The translations under genes and the position numbers were made by a program. The notes beneath the pieces were generated by a model. It saw nothing but the letters and a program-made list of their open reading frames with translations, was not told the DNA's origin and did no database searches. This document shows, one piece after another, positions 42,512 to 52,070 of a stretch of DNA of 64,000 bases. The stretch is from positions 4,423-68,422 of the forward strand of contig JBAZZU010000011.1 in NCBI GenBank assembly GCA_041658605.1, given 5' to 3'. This stretch comes from JBAZWE01 sp041658605 (GTDB taxonomy: Bacteria; Actinomycetota; Thermoleophilia; BMS3ABIN01). The stretch's first letter is position 1; the number at the start of each line of letters is the position of its first letter.

Positions 42512-44254
42512 ATGGTGATCCTTATGAATTCACGCAAGCTTCATAGCCAGCGGATGCGATGGGGTCCGGAGGTCGATCCGTTAAGGATAGGCTGTGGCTG
42601 GGAGCCGGAAGATCTGGATAAACCCTGGCTCCTGGTCGAAAGCTCCGGCGGTGACTCGCACCCAGGCAGCGTGCATCTGCCGGCGCTGGCGGAGGTGGTC
42701 AGCAAGGGCGCCAGGGCGACTGGACTGGCGGTGGGCCGCTATTATTGCACGGACATGTGTGACGGAATAGCTCAGGGGACGGAGGCCATGAGTTATTCGC
42801 TCGCGTCACGAGAGCTTCTGGCCATGGCGGCGGAGATGCATTTTCGCACCGGCCACTTCGACGGCTGGGTAGCGGTGTCGGGTTGCGACAAGGCGATCCC
42901 GGCGCACCTGATAGCGGCCGCCCGTTTGAACGAACCTGTCATCTTTATGCCCGGCGGCGTGATGCATACCGGTCCGGGAGATATCTCTGTTGACCGCATG
43001 GGTGAACTATACGCTAAGTTGAGGCGCGGGGAGGTCAGCGAGGAAGAATATCGTTTTCACAGCCTTACGGCGGCGCCCTGCGCGGGCGCGTGCAATTTTG
43101 TCGGCACCGCCGTGACGATGCAGATCATGACCGAGGCCCTTGGGCTGGCATTGCCCGGTGCAGCCTGCTGTCCGACAGCCGGACCTGAACATGAAGGGCT
43201 GGCGCAGGAGACTGGAAAGCGCGCAGCCGGGCTCATCGCGGATGGAATCCTTCCCGAGCGGATAATAACGCCGAAGGCGATCGAAAATGCCCTGGTCGTG
43301 CACGCGGCGCTGGGAGGCTCCACTAACGCCATGCTTCATCTTGCGGCGCTGGCCGACGAGGTGGGATTCGGGTTCTCATGGCAAAAGGTCAACGAGATCA
43401 ACTCGCGGGTGCCATGGATATCGAATCTTCACCCCTCCGGCACACACACGGCCGATATTTTCTGGCACGCCGGGGGGGTGCCGCGGCTCATGCTGGAGAT
43501 TGAGGAGTTCCTTGATAAAGAAGTGATGACGGTGACCGGGATGAGCGTGGGTGAGAATCTGGAAAAACTGAAGAGTGATGGTTTTTTTGAAGAACATCCC
43601 AGGCGGCTTGAAAACTTCAGCCTTGAATTGCGTGATGTTATCCGGCCTGTTTCAGATCCCATTCATGAACGGGGCAGCATTGCTGTGCTATCGGGCAATA
43701 TCGCTCCGCGCGGGGCCGTCTGCAAGCGCTCAGCGGTGGTCCCGGGCTTGATGTCGTTCACAGGCAGCGCCAGGGTCTTCAATGGCCAGATGGCGGCGTT
43801 GGATGCCGTCTTTTCAGGCGAAATCAGGGCGGGTGACGCCGTCATCGTACGCTATGAGGGGCCGAGGGCGACGGGCATGCCCGAGATGTTCTATCTGACC
43901 GCGGCTCTGGCCTCGGACCCCGAGTTGAATAAAAGCGTGGTTTTGTTGACGGACGGGCGTTTTTCGGGAGCCACCAGGGGTCCATGTATTGGGCACATAT
44001 GTCCCGAGGCGGCCGCGGGCGGACCGATTGCGGCAATCGAGGATGGTGATCTTATCCGGGTGAACCTCGAAACAGGCGAGCTGGAACTCGTGGGAACCAG
44101 GGATGGGCATAAGACCGTTGATGAGGTTGAAGACATGCTCAACCAGCGACTGGCCCGTTTGCAGACCTGGGCTCCTCCCGGGCGTAAAGGACTGCTTGAT
44201 CTTTATACTAGGCTTGCCGGTCCGGCTGATCGGGGTGCGGGTATCCGCTTCTGA
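42512..44254 (+). CDS. IlvD/Edd-family dehydratase (dihydroxy-acid dehydratase or related)
   Basis: The 580-residue product has the family core: SSGGDSHPGSVHL, CTDMCDGIAQG, SGCDKAIPAHL, APCAGACNF and GGSTNAMLHLAAL, with the three cysteines that bind an Fe-S cluster. The sequence diverges from ordinary IlvD, for example in AACCPTAGPEHEG, so sugar-acid dehydration is also possible. The valine and isoleucine enzyme is plausible because leu, ilvE and cimA are in the window, but this gene is 11 kb away. A second ATG at 42524 has GGTGATC, which extends the anti-Shine-Dalgarno pairing, and may be the true start. Confidence 0.85.
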   Translation: MVILMNSRKLHSQRMRWGPEVDPLRIGCGWEPEDLDKPWLLVESSGGDSHPGSVHLPALAEVVSKGARATGLAVGRYYCTDMCDGIAQGTEAMSYSLASRELLAMAAEMHFRTGHFDGWVAVSGCDKAIPAHLIAAARLNEPVIFMPGGVMHTGPGDISVDRMGELYAKLRRGEVSEEEYRFHSLTAAPCAGACNFVGTAVTMQIMTEALGLALPGAACCPTAGPEHEGLAQETGKRAAGLIADGILPERIITPKAIENALVVHAALGGSTNAMLHLAALADEVGFGFSWQKVNEINSRVPWISNLHPSGTHTADIFWHAGGVPRLMLEIEEFLDKEVMTVTGMSVGENLEKLKSDGFFEEHPRRLENFSLELRDVIRPVSDPIHERGSIAVLSGNIAPRGAVCKRSAVVPGLMSFTGSARVFNGQMAALDAVFSGEIRAGDAVIVRYEGPRATGMPEMFYLTAALASDPELNKSVVLLTDGRFSGATRGPCIGHICPEAAAGGPIAAIEDGDLIRVNLETGELELVGTRDGHKTVDEVEDMLNQRLARLQTWAPPGRKGLLDLYTRLAGPADRGAGIRF

Positions 44255-44336
44255 TTTCTCCCGTTTATACCGATAAACCGGCATTACTCATGATGCATTC
44301 GGTTTGAAGTGAAGCCTGGATAGGGAAATTATACTT

Positions 44337-46793
44337 ATGGACCGGTCTGAAAATAGACGGAAGAGATTTCTTGCCGCATTAGGCGGCAGACAACTGGTAT
44401 CAGGTAAGCATCGTACGCGGCAGGCCATAGACAGCAGGAATCTGGACAATATATCGCTTCCCGAACGCACCCAGCAAAAAAGCTTCAGGGTACTCCGTGA
44501 CCTGGTTGTGGTCTTTTTCTTCTTCGCACTCGCGTTTGTCCTGACCTCGGTCTTCGACCTTCATAACTCGTTCGAGGCTGCTTCGATCGAGCTCAAGGAC
44601 AGCCCTTTCCAGTATGACGAACTTATTGTCGCTCTCGCCATCCTTGCAGCCGCCTTAAGCGTTTTTGCCATGCGTCGCTGGCGCGAACTCGAAGTTGAGA
44701 TTGTAGAGCGAGTCGAGATTGAAGAGGCGCTGGTCGAAAGCGAGGAGCGTTACCGGACCTTGGCGGAAGCCGCACAGGATTTCATCTTCATCCTCGATCG
44801 CGACGGGAAGATAAAATATCTGAACAGCTACGCAGCGGAGAAGCTCGGCAGCCTGCCGCGGGAGATTATCGGCAAGAGGCAGGATGACGTATTTCCCCAG
44901 GATATGGCAGACCAGCAGCAGCTTGTTTTGAGCGAAGTGTTCAGCACTGGAAAACCGCTAAATTTTGAGAGCCAGGCATTGTTTGATGGACAGTCATCAT
45001 GGCAGAGCACATCCATGGTACCTATAAAAGACAAGGTTACGGGAAAGTTCGGAGCCGTCCTCGGCATATCTCGTGACATCACGGGACGCAAGCGGGCGGA
45101 GGACGCCCTCCAGCAGACTTCAGACGGGCTTGAGGCCGTCGTCGCCAGACGGACTGGAGAGCTTGAGAAACTCAATGAGCGGCTGCGTCTCGAGCTTGAT
45201 GAGAAGAAACTTGCGGAAGAGCGGCTTCAGGCGGTAAACAGAGCCCTCAGGACTTCGATGGCAGCCGATCACGCGCTTATCGGGGCGTCCGGAGAGCCGG
45301 AATTGCTGCGCGACATCTGCAAGGCTGTGGTCGAGGTCGGGGGTTATCGTTTCGCGTGGGTAGGTTTTGTGGAAAAAGGAGCCGAAAAGCTGGTCCGTCC
45401 TGTGGCATCAGCAGGATACGAAAAGGGATATCTCGAGTCGGCAAAGGTTTCTTGGGACGAAGCGACCGAACTTGGACGTGGTCCCACCGGCAATGCCATC
45501 CGCAGTGGAAAGCCGAGTGTCGTCAGGGACCTGCAGACAGATGTTGGCTATCTTCCCTGGCGTGCTGAGGCCCTTACGCGGGGCTATGCGTCAACTGTGG
45601 CCCTGCCATTGAGCGCCAGCGGCGTTTCGTTCGGCTCCCTGAATATTTATGCTTCAGACCCCGATGCTTTCGACGCGGAAGAAGTTGAGCTTCTTATGGG
45701 GCTTGCCGGCGACCTTTCATATGGAATAAACGCGCTTCGTACCAGGGGCGAGCGTGACGAGCAGGCAGTGGCCCTCAGGCGAACCGGTGAGCAGTTGTCC
45801 CTGCTGCTCGAGTCACTGCCGATCGTCTTTTATACGAGCAGGGCTGAAGATGATTTCGGCGTCACTTATGTCAGCAGCAACGTCGAGATGGTTACCGGCC
45901 ACAAGCCGGCGGATCTGGTCTCCGACCCCTCATTCTGGATAGATCATATCCATCCTGAGGACGCGCCGCGGGTTTTTGAAGAGCTGCCTAAAGTATTTCA
46001 GAAAGGCTATCACGAGTACGAATACCGGTGGCGGTCAGCGGATGGTTCTTACAAGTGGTTTCTCGATATCCTGCGTCTGGTGCAGCCTGATGGCGCTGAG
46101 GTTGGATACATCGTCGGGATGTGGCTGGATATCACCGCCCGCAAGCATGGTGAAGAATCCCTGATGAAGGTCAAGGACCAGCTGGAGGATGACGTGGAGG
46201 AGAGGCTGGTTGAGCTGAAGCAGACCGCGGCCAGGTTACAGGAAAAGACTGATGAGCTCGAGCGCCTCAGGAGGGGCGAACGGCTTACCGGCGAACTTGA
46301 TGAGCTATTACAGAGCTGTCTTACTGTGGAAGAAGCCTGCGCGGCATTCGCCCTGTCGGCCGCTGATATCTTCTCTGATTCTTCGGGAGCCCTCTATATT
46401 TTTGACGACTTAAGCCAGCTTTATAAGGTCTCTGGTTCGTGGGGTGAATATCCGCCGGCCAGGATGGAGTTCACGGCTGACGAATGCTGGTCTCTCCGGC
46501 AGGGGCAACCCCATATTTTCACTCAGGGCGGCCATGGGATGCCTTGTCCGCACGTCGGGAAGGAGGCGTCCTCGGAATATATGAACCATAACAAGGATGA
46601 AGAAGACGGCCCTGCTTATGTCTGTATGCCGGTCAAGGCAGCCGGATCCACATTGGGTGTTCTGCACATCCTCATTAAGACGGGCAGTCAGACAGACGAA
46701 AAGCAGCTCGAAGAGGTACAGCGGCTGGCGCAGGCCATAGCGGGAGACATGGGCATGACATTATTCAATCTCAGATTGCGGGAGGCCGGGTAG
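44337..46793 (+). CDS. Membrane sensor with PAS-GAF-PAS-GAF domains and no output domain
   Basis: The 818-residue product has membrane segments at about 54-74 and 95-112 and a coiled coil. PAS spans 138-250, another coiled coil and GAF about 290-460, PAS (PAS_3 type) about 480-600, a coiled coil 605-650, and a last GAF 655-810. The last GAF has DECWSLRQGQ...CPHVG, the version that usually precedes a GGDEF domain, whose next helix would read LRLREAL followed by DPLTGL. Here the protein stops at LFNLRLREAG. No kinase, GGDEF or HD-GYP is present, and the frame after the stop encodes none. It may be truncated or may act on a partner. Confidence 0.88.
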   Translation: MDRSENRRKRFLAALGGRQLVSGKHRTRQAIDSRNLDNISLPERTQQKSFRVLRDLVVVFFFFALAFVLTSVFDLHNSFEAASIELKDSPFQYDELIVALAILAAALSVFAMRRWRELEVEIVERVEIEEALVESEERYRTLAEAAQDFIFILDRDGKIKYLNSYAAEKLGSLPREIIGKRQDDVFPQDMADQQQLVLSEVFSTGKPLNFESQALFDGQSSWQSTSMVPIKDKVTGKFGAVLGISRDITGRKRAEDALQQTSDGLEAVVARRTGELEKLNERLRLELDEKKLAEERLQAVNRALRTSMAADHALIGASGEPELLRDICKAVVEVGGYRFAWVGFVEKGAEKLVRPVASAGYEKGYLESAKVSWDEATELGRGPTGNAIRSGKPSVVRDLQTDVGYLPWRAEALTRGYASTVALPLSASGVSFGSLNIYASDPDAFDAEEVELLMGLAGDLSYGINALRTRGERDEQAVALRRTGEQLSLLLESLPIVFYTSRAEDDFGVTYVSSNVEMVTGHKPADLVSDPSFWIDHIHPEDAPRVFEELPKVFQKGYHEYEYRWRSADGSYKWFLDILRLVQPDGAEVGYIVGMWLDITARKHGEESLMKVKDQLEDDVEERLVELKQTAARLQEKTDELERLRRGERLTGELDELLQSCLTVEEACAAFALSAADIFSDSSGALYIFDDLSQLYKVSGSWGEYPPARMEFTADECWSLRQGQPHIFTQGGHGMPCPHVGKEASSEYMNHNKDEEDGPAYVCMPVKAAGSTLGVLHILIKTGSQTDEKQLEEVQRLAQAIAGDMGMTLFNLRLREAG

Positions 46794-46976
46794 ATGTATT
46801 CAGGCCTTTGCCGGCCCTGGCCTGAGGTACTATTTGTCCAGGATTGGAAAAAGGGAAAATGAGGAATAAGTAGAAATGTAGTTCACATTGATTACAAAGC
46901 TCACAACTGCGGCGCGAGGGCGGTTTTTTCCGCCCGGAAGGGCGGGGTCGCAGTAGTGGGGAGGCACGGCGGGGAC

Positions 46977-48188
46977 TTAACGTAGGGCTTGAGTCCCCGC
47001 TGATTTATTCCCAAGAAACCATTCCATCAGCTGCCAGCCCTGCTCAAATACACGCTCGCCGCCGGCGGCAGATTCTTCATCAAAAGTATATCCGCTGTCA
47101 CCCGTCCGTCCTGGTTCATAGACAAGGAACGGTACCGGCTCATCATTATGCGTTTTTATTGAAATCGGTGTGGCGTGGTCGGGCACTATGAGTATCCTGT
47201 GCTCAGGCCATTCGGACAACCCTTCCAGGATCGTTCCCACCAGTTCGGCGTCGAAGCGCTCGATGGCCGTTACTTTCGCCGCGGTGTCGCCTGAATGAGA
47301 AGCCTCGTCGGGAGCCTCGACATGGACGTAGACGAAGTCCACGCTATCCAGCTCTTTAAGCGCATAGCGTCCTTTGGCGGCGTAATCCGTATCCAGCCAT
47401 CCGGTCGCGCCCGGGACATCCACGACTTTCAGTCCGGCGTATTTGCCAAGGCCCTTCACCAGGTCGACCGCCGATATGACTGAACCGGTCAGGCCGAAGC
47501 GTTCGGTCATGGTTGGCATGCTGGGAGCTTTGCCCTGGCCCCAGAGCCAGATCATGTTAGCCGGCGATTTGCCCTCGCTTACACGCTTCAGGTTAACGGG
47601 ATGTTCTGGCAGCAGTGCTGCTGATGCCTCCATAAGGTTTTTGATCCAGTCAGACCCTTCTTCCCGGGGCATGAAGCCGGCTATCTGTTTTCCGCTGATG
47701 TCATGCGGAGGCGTACACTTCGCCCCGAGAGCCTTACCCTTTGATACCAGGATATGCCGGTAGCTCAAACCGGTATGAAAAGCCGCATCAGCGCCGCCGA
47801 GGTTTTCCTCGAGGAATAAGATCAGTTCGCCGGCTTCGGCAGTGGTGATATGGCCGGCCGAAAAGTCGCGCATGACGCCGTCCTCGATATAGACGAGATT
47901 GCAGCGGAAGGCGATGCTGTCGCCCGGAAGGTTGATATCGAGGCTTGCGGCCTCAAGCGGGGCCCTTCCCGTGTAATACAGGTGAGGATCATAGCCAAGC
48001 ACGCACATGTTGGCGACGTCGCTTCCCGGAGGAAAGCCGGCAGGTATGGTGTGGGCCAGCCCCACCGTGCCCTTGCTGGCCAGGCGGTCCATATTTGGAG
48101 TGGCCGCCGCCTGCAGTGGAGTCTTCCCGCCAAGTTCATCGCGGGGCTCATCGGCGGATCCGTCGGGAATAAGTACGATGTATTTCAT
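46977..48188 (-). CDS. Archaeal-type phosphoglycerate mutase-like enzyme; candidate homoserine kinase
   Basis: The 403-residue product belongs to the aPGAM branch of the alkaline phosphatase superfamily. Asp9 is in IPDGSADEP, nucleophile Ser56 in FPPGSDVANMCVLGYDP, and the metal ligands in EAPDEASHSGD and VPDHATPISIKTH. It lies six bases after thrC in the operon hom-thrC-this gene, where a thrB homoserine kinase is expected and absent. A separate gpmI already serves glycolysis. PGM-like proteins have been proposed as alternative homoserine kinases in other phyla; the role here is inference from context and is also compatible with ordinary mutase activity. Confidence 0.88.
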   Translation of the reverse strand: MKYIVLIPDGSADEPRDELGGKTPLQAAATPNMDRLASKGTVGLAHTIPAGFPPGSDVANMCVLGYDPHLYYTGRAPLEAASLDINLPGDSIAFRCNLVYIEDGVMRDFSAGHITTAEAGELILFLEENLGGADAAFHTGLSYRHILVSKGKALGAKCTPPHDISGKQIAGFMPREEGSDWIKNLMEASAALLPEHPVNLKRVSEGKSPANMIWLWGQGKAPSMPTMTERFGLTGSVISAVDLVKGLGKYAGLKVVDVPGATGWLDTDYAAKGRYALKELDSVDFVYVHVEAPDEASHSGDTAAKVTAIERFDAELVGTILEGLSEWPEHRILIVPDHATPISIKTHNDEPVPFLVYEPGRTGDSGYTFDEESAAGGERVFEQGWQLMEWFLGNKSAGTQALR

Positions 48189-48194
48189 CGAATA

Positions 48195-49256
48195 TTATAA
48201 ATTGAGGATTTTGACAACCTGATCGAAATCGGCAGCCACGCTGTTCACTTGCGGGCCGGTGCTGATGGCGGTGTCCGGATCCTTGAGGCCGTGGCCGGTA
48301 AGCACGCAGACGACGCTGGCGTCGTCGGGCAGCACGCCTTCAGCCTTCTTTTTGATCACGCCGGCTATACTGGCGGCCGATGCCGGTTCACAAAATGTGC
48401 CCTCCGTCGAAGCCACAAGGCGGTAAGCACTCAGTATCTCATCGTCAGTCACTGAGTCTATGAGTCCATCCGAGTCATTCGCCGCGGTAAGGGCCTGGTC
48501 TCCCCGGGCCGGGTTGCCGATCCGGATCGCCGTGGCAACGGTCTCGGGATTATCTACAGGATGACCGAGTACCAGCGGCGCCGCTCCGGCGGCCTGGAAA
48601 CCGATCATGCGGGGCAGCAACTTATTCCTGCCGGCGTCCCTGTATTCGTTGAAGCCCTTCCAGTATGCGGTTATATTGCCGGCATTGCCCACCGGTATCG
48701 CCAGATAATCGGGGGCGTCACCGAGCGCGTCGATAATCTCAAAAGCCCCGGTTTTCTGCCCTTCCAGGCGGAACGGGTTGATTGAATTCACCAGCTGGAC
48801 CGGATACTTCTCTACGATCTCCCTGACCAGGTCCAGCGCCTGGTCGAAGTTGCCGGCGACCGACAGCACCTTGGCGCCGTGTGTTATCGCCTGCGCAAGT
48901 TTACCGGCGGCGATCTTGCCCTCAGGTATGATGACTATGCAACTGATGCTGGCTCTGGCGGCATAGGCTGCGGCTGCCGCGGATGTGTTGCCGGTGGAAG
49001 CGCAAATCACGGCGCTGGCCCCTTCCTCAATACCCTTTGAGACTGCCAGTGTCATGCCGCGGTCCTTGAAACTGCCGGTCGGGTTCAGCCCTTCAAGCTT
49101 GAGATAAATATTCAGTCCAAGCTGTTTGCTCAGATTTGGTGCGTGAAGAAGCGGTGTGCTGCCTTCCGCGAGTGAGATGACGGGTGTTTTTTCGGTGACC
49201 GGAAGAAAATCCCGGTACCTCTCGATCAGGGCTTCTCCCCTAAACCTGTTGCTCAT
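48195..49256 (-). CDS. thrC: Threonine synthase
   Basis: The 353-residue PLP enzyme converts O-phosphohomoserine to threonine. PLP-binding Lys64 lies in NPTGSFKDRGM, followed by CASTGNTSAAAAAYAARA and the GNAGN phosphate-binding loop. It overlaps the end of hom by 17 bases, so translation is coupled. Its substrate needs a homoserine kinase, which the next gene may supply. Confidence 0.97.
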   Translation of the reverse strand: MSNRFRGEALIERYRDFLPVTEKTPVISLAEGSTPLLHAPNLSKQLGLNIYLKLEGLNPTGSFKDRGMTLAVSKGIEEGASAVICASTGNTSAAAAAYAARASISCIVIIPEGKIAAGKLAQAITHGAKVLSVAGNFDQALDLVREIVEKYPVQLVNSINPFRLEGQKTGAFEIIDALGDAPDYLAIPVGNAGNITAYWKGFNEYRDAGRNKLLPRMIGFQAAGAAPLVLGHPVDNPETVATAIRIGNPARGDQALTAANDSDGLIDSVTDDEILSAYRLVASTEGTFCEPASAASIAGVIKKKAEGVLPDDASVVCVLTGHGLKDPDTAISTGPQVNSVAADFDQVVKILNL

Positions 49257-50562
49257 CGCCGCCCTCCACCCTGATAGGCCGCGGAGCCGATTTCACCATA
49301 TTCTGCTCGGTGATTTTATCCAGCGCCGCCCTGAATCTTTTTTCCTTGACCGGATGGAAGACCATGACGAGTTCCGCGTGCGCCCCCCGGCCCTTCTGGA
49401 TGACGCTCTCGACGCTGACCTTCTGGTCGGCGAAGACCCTGGCGATCGAGGCCAGCACACCGGGTTCGTCCTCGACCTCCAGCCTCAGGTAAAACTTCGA
49501 GACCACCTCTTCGTCCGAGAAAAACTCGAGGTCACGGTGGGCGACGAGATACTCCAGGGGCCCGGGAGTCTTGCGGGAGATTATCGTGACGATATCGCCC
49601 ACGACAGCCGATGCGGTTTCCATACCGCCGGCGCCGGGGCCGGAGAGCATGATCTCATCGATTGCTTTTCCCTGGAGGAATACCGCGTTGTAGGCGCCGC
49701 TGACGGTGGCCAGGGGATGATCCTGTTCAAGCAGGGCCGGATATACCCTGACGTTTATCTTGTCATCGTATAGCCTGGCGACACCGAGTAACTTGATAGT
49801 GAGCCCCAGCTCCCGCGCGTATGCGATATCGAGCGAGCTTATGCTCTCGATTCCCACGCAGCCGACGTCATCGAGGCCCACCGGAGTATGGAAAGCAATG
49901 GACGCGAGGATAGCCATCTTGGCGGCGGCATCCTGGCCGCTGATGTCTTCGGTTGGATCGGCTTCCGCGAAACCCCATTCCTGGGCGCGGGCGAGTGCGT
50001 CCTCATATCTGGCGTTGGTGCGGCTCATTTCGGTGAGGATGAAATTGGTGGTACCGTTGACAATTCCGTAGACGCTTGTCAGGTCGGCCGCCACCATCGA
50101 TTCCCTCAGGACCTTGATCACCGGGATCGCTCCGGCCACGCTTGCCTCGAACCTTATCTGTGTCTTCTTCTCCTGGGCAAGCCTGAACAGGTAGAAACCC
50201 TGCTTGGCGAGGAGTTGCTTGTTGGCGGTGACGACGGACTTTCCCTGTTCGAGCGCGGCGGTGATGTAGTCAAACGCCGGATCGACTCCGCCCATCAGTT
50301 CGACGATCATGGAGATCTGCGGGTCATTGATAATATCATCGAAATTGTCCGTCAGTAGTTCACCCGGAGCATCCGTGCGCGGAATGGTGACATCTCGAAC
50401 AAGTATTTTTTTAACCTCGATGGATGCACCTGTAGCCTGTGCGATCTCATCGGCCTGGTTCTCGAGCAGGCTGTAGACGTTCGAGCCGACGGTGCCATAG
50501 CCCAGCAGGCCGATGTATATCTTCTTCGGGCCGGATTTACTGGAAACCAATTTGCTCCTCAC
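49240..50562 (-). CDS. hom: Homoserine dehydrogenase with C-terminal ACT domain
   Basis: The 440-residue enzyme reduces aspartate semialdehyde to homoserine. The NAD(P)-binding GLLGYGTVGSNV is at about 18-29, the catalytic domain carries GIVNGTTNFI and EADPTEDISGQDAAAK, and a C-terminal ACT domain begins near VEDEPGVLASIARVF, a site for threonine feedback. The GTG start at 50562 gives this length. A TTG four codons in, at 50550, has GAGGAG close upstream and may be the true start. First gene of the threonine operon. Confidence 0.96.
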   Translation of the reverse strand: MRSKLVSSKSGPKKIYIGLLGYGTVGSNVYSLLENQADEIAQATGASIEVKKILVRDVTIPRTDAPGELLTDNFDDIINDPQISMIVELMGGVDPAFDYITAALEQGKSVVTANKQLLAKQGFYLFRLAQEKKTQIRFEASVAGAIPVIKVLRESMVAADLTSVYGIVNGTTNFILTEMSRTNARYEDALARAQEWGFAEADPTEDISGQDAAAKMAILASIAFHTPVGLDDVGCVGIESISSLDIAYARELGLTIKLLGVARLYDDKINVRVYPALLEQDHPLATVSGAYNAVFLQGKAIDEIMLSGPGAGGMETASAVVGDIVTIISRKTPGPLEYLVAHRDLEFFSDEEVVSKFYLRLEVEDEPGVLASIARVFADQKVSVESVIQKGRGAHAELVMVFHPVKEKRFRAALDKITEQNMVKSAPRPIRVEGGDEQQV

Positions 50563-50631
50563 ATGAAAAAGTTTCAGAGTTCGGCTGATTCAGAACAGCC
50601 AACGATAAATGTTATCAGGAGAGGGGGAGAG

Positions 50632-50658
50632 AAAAAAGCGCCTGTTTTCCGGCGGCGG
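50632..50658 (-). terminator. Weak intrinsic terminator after the NlpC/P60 gene
   Basis: On the minus strand CGCC and GGCG form a short stem around an eight-base loop, followed by six T. A second small hairpin, AAAGGG/CCCTTT, precedes it. Confidence 0.5.
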
Positions 50659-50685
50659 TTGACACAAAGGGTCGCTAAGCCCTTT

Positions 50686-51801
50686 TTAGAGCCTGCAGGC
50701 CCCTGAGTAGCTGCCCCCGCCGCCGACGCCCGTGATGGAGACTACAGCACCTTCAAACGGCGCATGGATCATGCTGCCGCCGCCGATATAGATGCCCACG
50801 TGGCTTATCGGGCGTCCGAAGAATACCAGGTCACCGGGCATCAGCTCAGAGTAGCTGATTGGTGTTCCGGAGTAGTATTGGGCGGCAGCCGAGTGCGGCA
50901 GGTAGATGCCGGCCTGGGCATAGACATACAGCACGAGACCGGAGCAGTCGAATCCGGATGGTGAAGCTCCTCCCCAGACGTAGGGAACTCCAAGGTACTG
51001 CATGGCAATGCCGGAAATTCCACTTGGCGGGGGTTCCGGAGCGGGGCCCGGATCAGAATCCGGTGCCGGACCCGGATCGGGCGCTGGAGTCTGGCCCGGC
51101 GTGTCCTCTCCGGCGTTACCTGTCTGCCCGTTTGCCTGGCTTTGAGCCGCCGAGGCCTGCTGCTGGGCGAGGATTTGCGCCACTTCTCCCTGGACGCCGG
51201 ACAAAACAGCCTGTCTGGCGGAAAGCTGCGATTCGACCGCCGACTTTTCAGCGGCCAGGGTGTTTAAGAGTTCCTCCTGCTTCTGCTGAGCCTGATCAAG
51301 TGCGGTGCGAGCCGTTTCGACTTCGTCCTTGTAACCCTGGACTTCCTGTACATCGGCCCGGTCCATTTCCCCTATTCTGCCAAGCAGGTCGAAACGGGAC
51401 ATGAAATCATGGAACGTCGTCGTATTTACCACGACATCAATAAGGTTCATCGGACCCTGGCGGTAGATATTCTCGACCCGTCTGTCCAGCCGTTTCTGGG
51501 CTTCAATCAGTTTGGCGGAAGCGTCCGCCAGTGCTTTTTCGTTCTCGGTTATCTGCCGTTTTGTGTTTTCAAGTTCAGTGTTCGCCTGGTTGAAACGTTC
51601 GACTGCCTGCTCGGCTGACTGGTTGATGGAGGCGACTTCAGCGCTTATCCGGTCGGCTTCAGCCTGCATTGAAGACAAGTCGGGGCTCGCGAGGGCGGGA
51701 ACGGCAATCAGAAAGAGGGGGATACAGATTAAACAGATGGTTACAGCAGATGTGATTCCGCTGAAATGGCGCGTACCTTTCAACCAGGTGATCTTCTTCA
51801 T
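50686..51801 (-). CDS. Secreted NlpC/P60 peptidoglycan endopeptidase with coiled coil
   Basis: The 371-residue product has a signal peptide (about 1-39 from the chosen ATG, ending A-L-A), a long coiled coil (about 40-230), a Pro/Asp-rich linker, and an NlpC/P60 domain (about 260-371). The catalytic Cys is in SPSGFDCSGLV, His in ISHVGIYIGGG, and a third polar residue follows in MIHAPFEG. This is the RipA/CwlO-like layout of enzymes that cleave the D-Glu-diaminopimelate bond in peptidoglycan, held inactive by the coiled coil. The ATG at 51799-51801 has GGAG eight bases upstream; the frame is open 32 codons further. Confidence 0.93.
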   Translation of the reverse strand: MKKITWLKGTRHFSGITSAVTICLICIPLFLIAVPALASPDLSSMQAEADRISAEVASINQSAEQAVERFNQANTELENTKRQITENEKALADASAKLIEAQKRLDRRVENIYRQGPMNLIDVVVNTTTFHDFMSRFDLLGRIGEMDRADVQEVQGYKDEVETARTALDQAQQKQEELLNTLAAEKSAVESQLSARQAVLSGVQGEVAQILAQQQASAAQSQANGQTGNAGEDTPGQTPAPDPGPAPDSDPGPAPEPPPSGISGIAMQYLGVPYVWGGASPSGFDCSGLVLYVYAQAGIYLPHSAAAQYYSGTPISYSELMPGDLVFFGRPISHVGIYIGGGSMIHAPFEGAVVSITGVGGGGSYSGACRL

Positions 51802-52070
51802 CTCAGATGCTCCGTTTCTGTCATGCCTGGTTTCAAACCGAGTAATATCAAACACGCACATGGCGTGACTTTTCCGTATTCTCCAGCCATCACTCATACC
51901 CTTCCCGGAAGGAAGTGGCCAGGATGGTCATAACTCATCGTTTAAATGCTTGCCACATGTTGTTGTTTCAACCCTCGGGCGTTAACCCCTGCATAAAGTC
52001 GAATCTTTCTTAAAGGTTTTTTTTGCCTGTACCGATGGGGTTTGAGCAGGATTTCCAATTTAGGGCGGTC

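Noticed and set aside
46915..46960. Terminator after the PGM-like gene
   Set aside because: Stems GGGCGG/CCGCCC are present, but the T run lies in a loop and not after the stem on the minus strand.
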